Below, piece after piece: positions 4,198-5,149 of a DNA stretch of 5,149 bases. The stretch's first letter is position 1, and every line of letters starts with the position of its first letter. The translations under genes were made by a program, and so were the position numbers. The stretch comes from an uncultured Streptococcus sp. Its GTDB lineage: Bacteria; Bacillota; Bacilli; Lactobacillales; Streptococcaceae. The stretch is taken from the NCBI GenBank assembly GCA_902480035.1, contig CABSRC010000105.1, positions 1 through 5,149 of the forward strand. Direction: 5' to 3'. Under the pieces are notes generated by a model. The model was not told the origin of the DNA. It made no database searches and saw only the letters and a list, made by a program, of their open reading frames with translations.

Positions 4198-5149
4198 TCT
4201 ATTTTGACAATTCAGCAACGACTAAACCCTATCCAGAAGCCCTTGCAACTTATACAGAAGTAGCGACTCGGATCTGGGGAAACCCTTCTAGTTTGCACAA
4301 TCTAGGTAGTCAAGCTACTCGTATTTTAGAAGCTTCTCGGAAACAAATTGCGGAGCTAATTGGCAAGAAAGCTGAGGAAATTTACTTCACGTCTGGTGGG
4401 ACAGAAGGGGACAACTGGATCCTCAAGGGTGTCGCCTTTGAGAAAGCTCCTTATGGCAAGCACATCATTGTCTCTGACATCGAGCATCCTGCTATCAAGG
4501 AATCAGCTGCTTGGTTAAAGACACAGGGATTCGAAGTGGACTATGCTCCAGTGGATGCGCGTGGCTTTGTCAAGGTGGATGCCTTGGCTAACCTACTCCG
4601 TCCGGATACTACCTTGGTCTCTGTCATGGCCGTCAACAATGAGATTGGTTCCATCCAGCCCATCCATGACATCGCGGCTCTCCTAGCAGATCGTCCAACT
4701 ATTAGTTTCCATGTCGATGCTGTACAAGCTTTGGCAAAGGTAGCAACAGAAGTTTATCTACCAGAGCGCGTGGACTTTGCGACCTTCTCTAGTCACAAAT
4801 TCCATGGACTTCGCGGAGTCGGCTTTGTCTACATCAAAGAAGGCAAAAAGATCACCCCTCTCTTAACCGGAGGTGGTCAAGAAAAAGAAATGCGCTCGAC
4901 AACTGAGAATGTGGCAGGTATCGCAGCAACAGCAAAAGCCCTACGCTTAGCCATGGAAAACCAAGAAGCTTTTGCCAGCAAGACCCAGCTGATGAAAGAA
5001 GTTATCCGCAAAGAATTGGCCAACTATCCAGATGTCACCATCTTTTCTGGTGAGGATCACTTTGCGCCTCACATCTTGACTTTCGGGATCAAAGGAGTTC
5101 GTGGAGAAGTAGTGGTCCATGCCTTTGAAGAGTTTGATATTTACATCTC
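4194..5149 (+). CDS. PLP-dependent cysteine desulfurase (NifS/IscS-like, class V aminotransferase fold), 3' truncated by window
   Basis: The enzyme takes sulfur from L-cysteine onto an active-site cysteine persulfide and releases alanine. The sulfur goes to thiolated tRNA, thiamine or Fe-S cluster pathways. The first 318 residues are present and uninterrupted. The N-terminus YFDNSATTKP, WGNPSSLH (28-35) and FTSGGTEGDN (65-74) are family hallmarks. His98 in IEHPAIK stacks on the PLP ring, Asp175 and Gln178 in HVDAVQA contact the cofactor, and Lys202 in SSHKFHG forms the Schiff base. RSTTENVAGI (244-253) is the conserved arginine segment. The loop with the catalytic cysteine should follow within several codons of the window end and is not seen. 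The ATG at 4194 is the first possible in-frame start, since TAG lies in frame at 4188. In streptococci such a gene is often followed by thiI, which would suggest tRNA 4-thiouridine synthesis; here that is outside the window. Confidence 0.95.
   Translation, partial: MIYFDNSATTKPYPEALATYTEVATRIWGNPSSLHNLGSQATRILEASRKQIAELIGKKAEEIYFTSGGTEGDNWILKGVAFEKAPYGKHIIVSDIEHPAIKESAAWLKTQGFEVDYAPVDARGFVKVDALANLLRPDTTLVSVMAVNNEIGSIQPIHDIAALLADRPTISFHVDAVQALAKVATEVYLPERVDFATFSSHKFHGLRGVGFVYIKEGKKITPLLTGGGQEKEMRSTTENVAGIAATAKALRLAMENQEAFASKTQLMKEVIRKELANYPDVTIFSGEDHFAPHILTFGIKGVRGEVVVHAFEEFDIYI

Noticed and set aside
4018..4218. 66-codon minus-strand ORF across the divergent promoter region
   Set aside because: It overlaps both promoters and the start of the desulfurase, and has a Cys/Ser/Phe-rich random-looking product and no supporting signals.

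Overview
The window looks like low-GC Firmicute chromosome, most likely a Streptococcus of the mitis/sanguinis type. The grounds are a PotD C-terminus of streptococcal type ending in YNDLYLQVKMYRK, a class V cysteine desulfurase, a small one-pass Ser/Thr-rich membrane protein of a kind I associate with streptococci, AT-rich third positions and extended -10 promoters. The species cannot be fixed from this sequence.

Layout. (1) 1-339: the 3' end of potD, the polyamine ABC transporter substrate-binding protein, closed by a clean intrinsic terminator (343-367). (2) 404-3344: a strong extended -10 promoter and a short leader with two competing hairpins, then six same-strand paralogous genes of 142-147 codons separated by 18-59 bases. 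All six encode small proteins that should sit outside the cytoplasmic membrane. Copies 1 and 6 have an N-terminal membrane anchor, and copies 2-5 have a lipoprotein signal peptide. Each has a Ser/Thr linker, a charged helix and a small, probably beta-rich domain. (3) 3346-3547: a frameshifted, start-less remnant of a small coiled-coil-like gene, running into a bidirectional terminator (3535-3568). (4) 3567-4001, minus strand: a one-pass membrane protein with a long low-complexity tail and its own promoter. (5) 4127-5149: promoter and first 318 codons of a cysteine desulfurase, cut by the window end a few codons before the expected catalytic Cys loop.

The housekeeping flanks (potD, desulfurase) have no evident link to the array, which looks like a lineage-specific expansion inserted between conserved genes. 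The array proteins fall into two C-terminal classes: TTPEYY in copies 1, 2 and 6, and NGTPQGG in copies 3, 4 and 5. The two N-terminal anchor types do not track these classes. Copy 2 has a lipoprotein front end like copy 3 and a domain like copy 1, so the array has been reshuffled by recombination. In copies 1 and 6 a lysine occupies residue 24, where copies 4 and 5 have the lipobox cysteine, and both carry a strong internal Shine-Dalgarno before in-frame Met26 that could also give an anchor-less form. I do not recognise a named family. Tandem, diverging, surface-anchored small proteins next to gene debris would fit orphan immunity proteins against an extracellularly acting toxin, but this is a hypothesis only.
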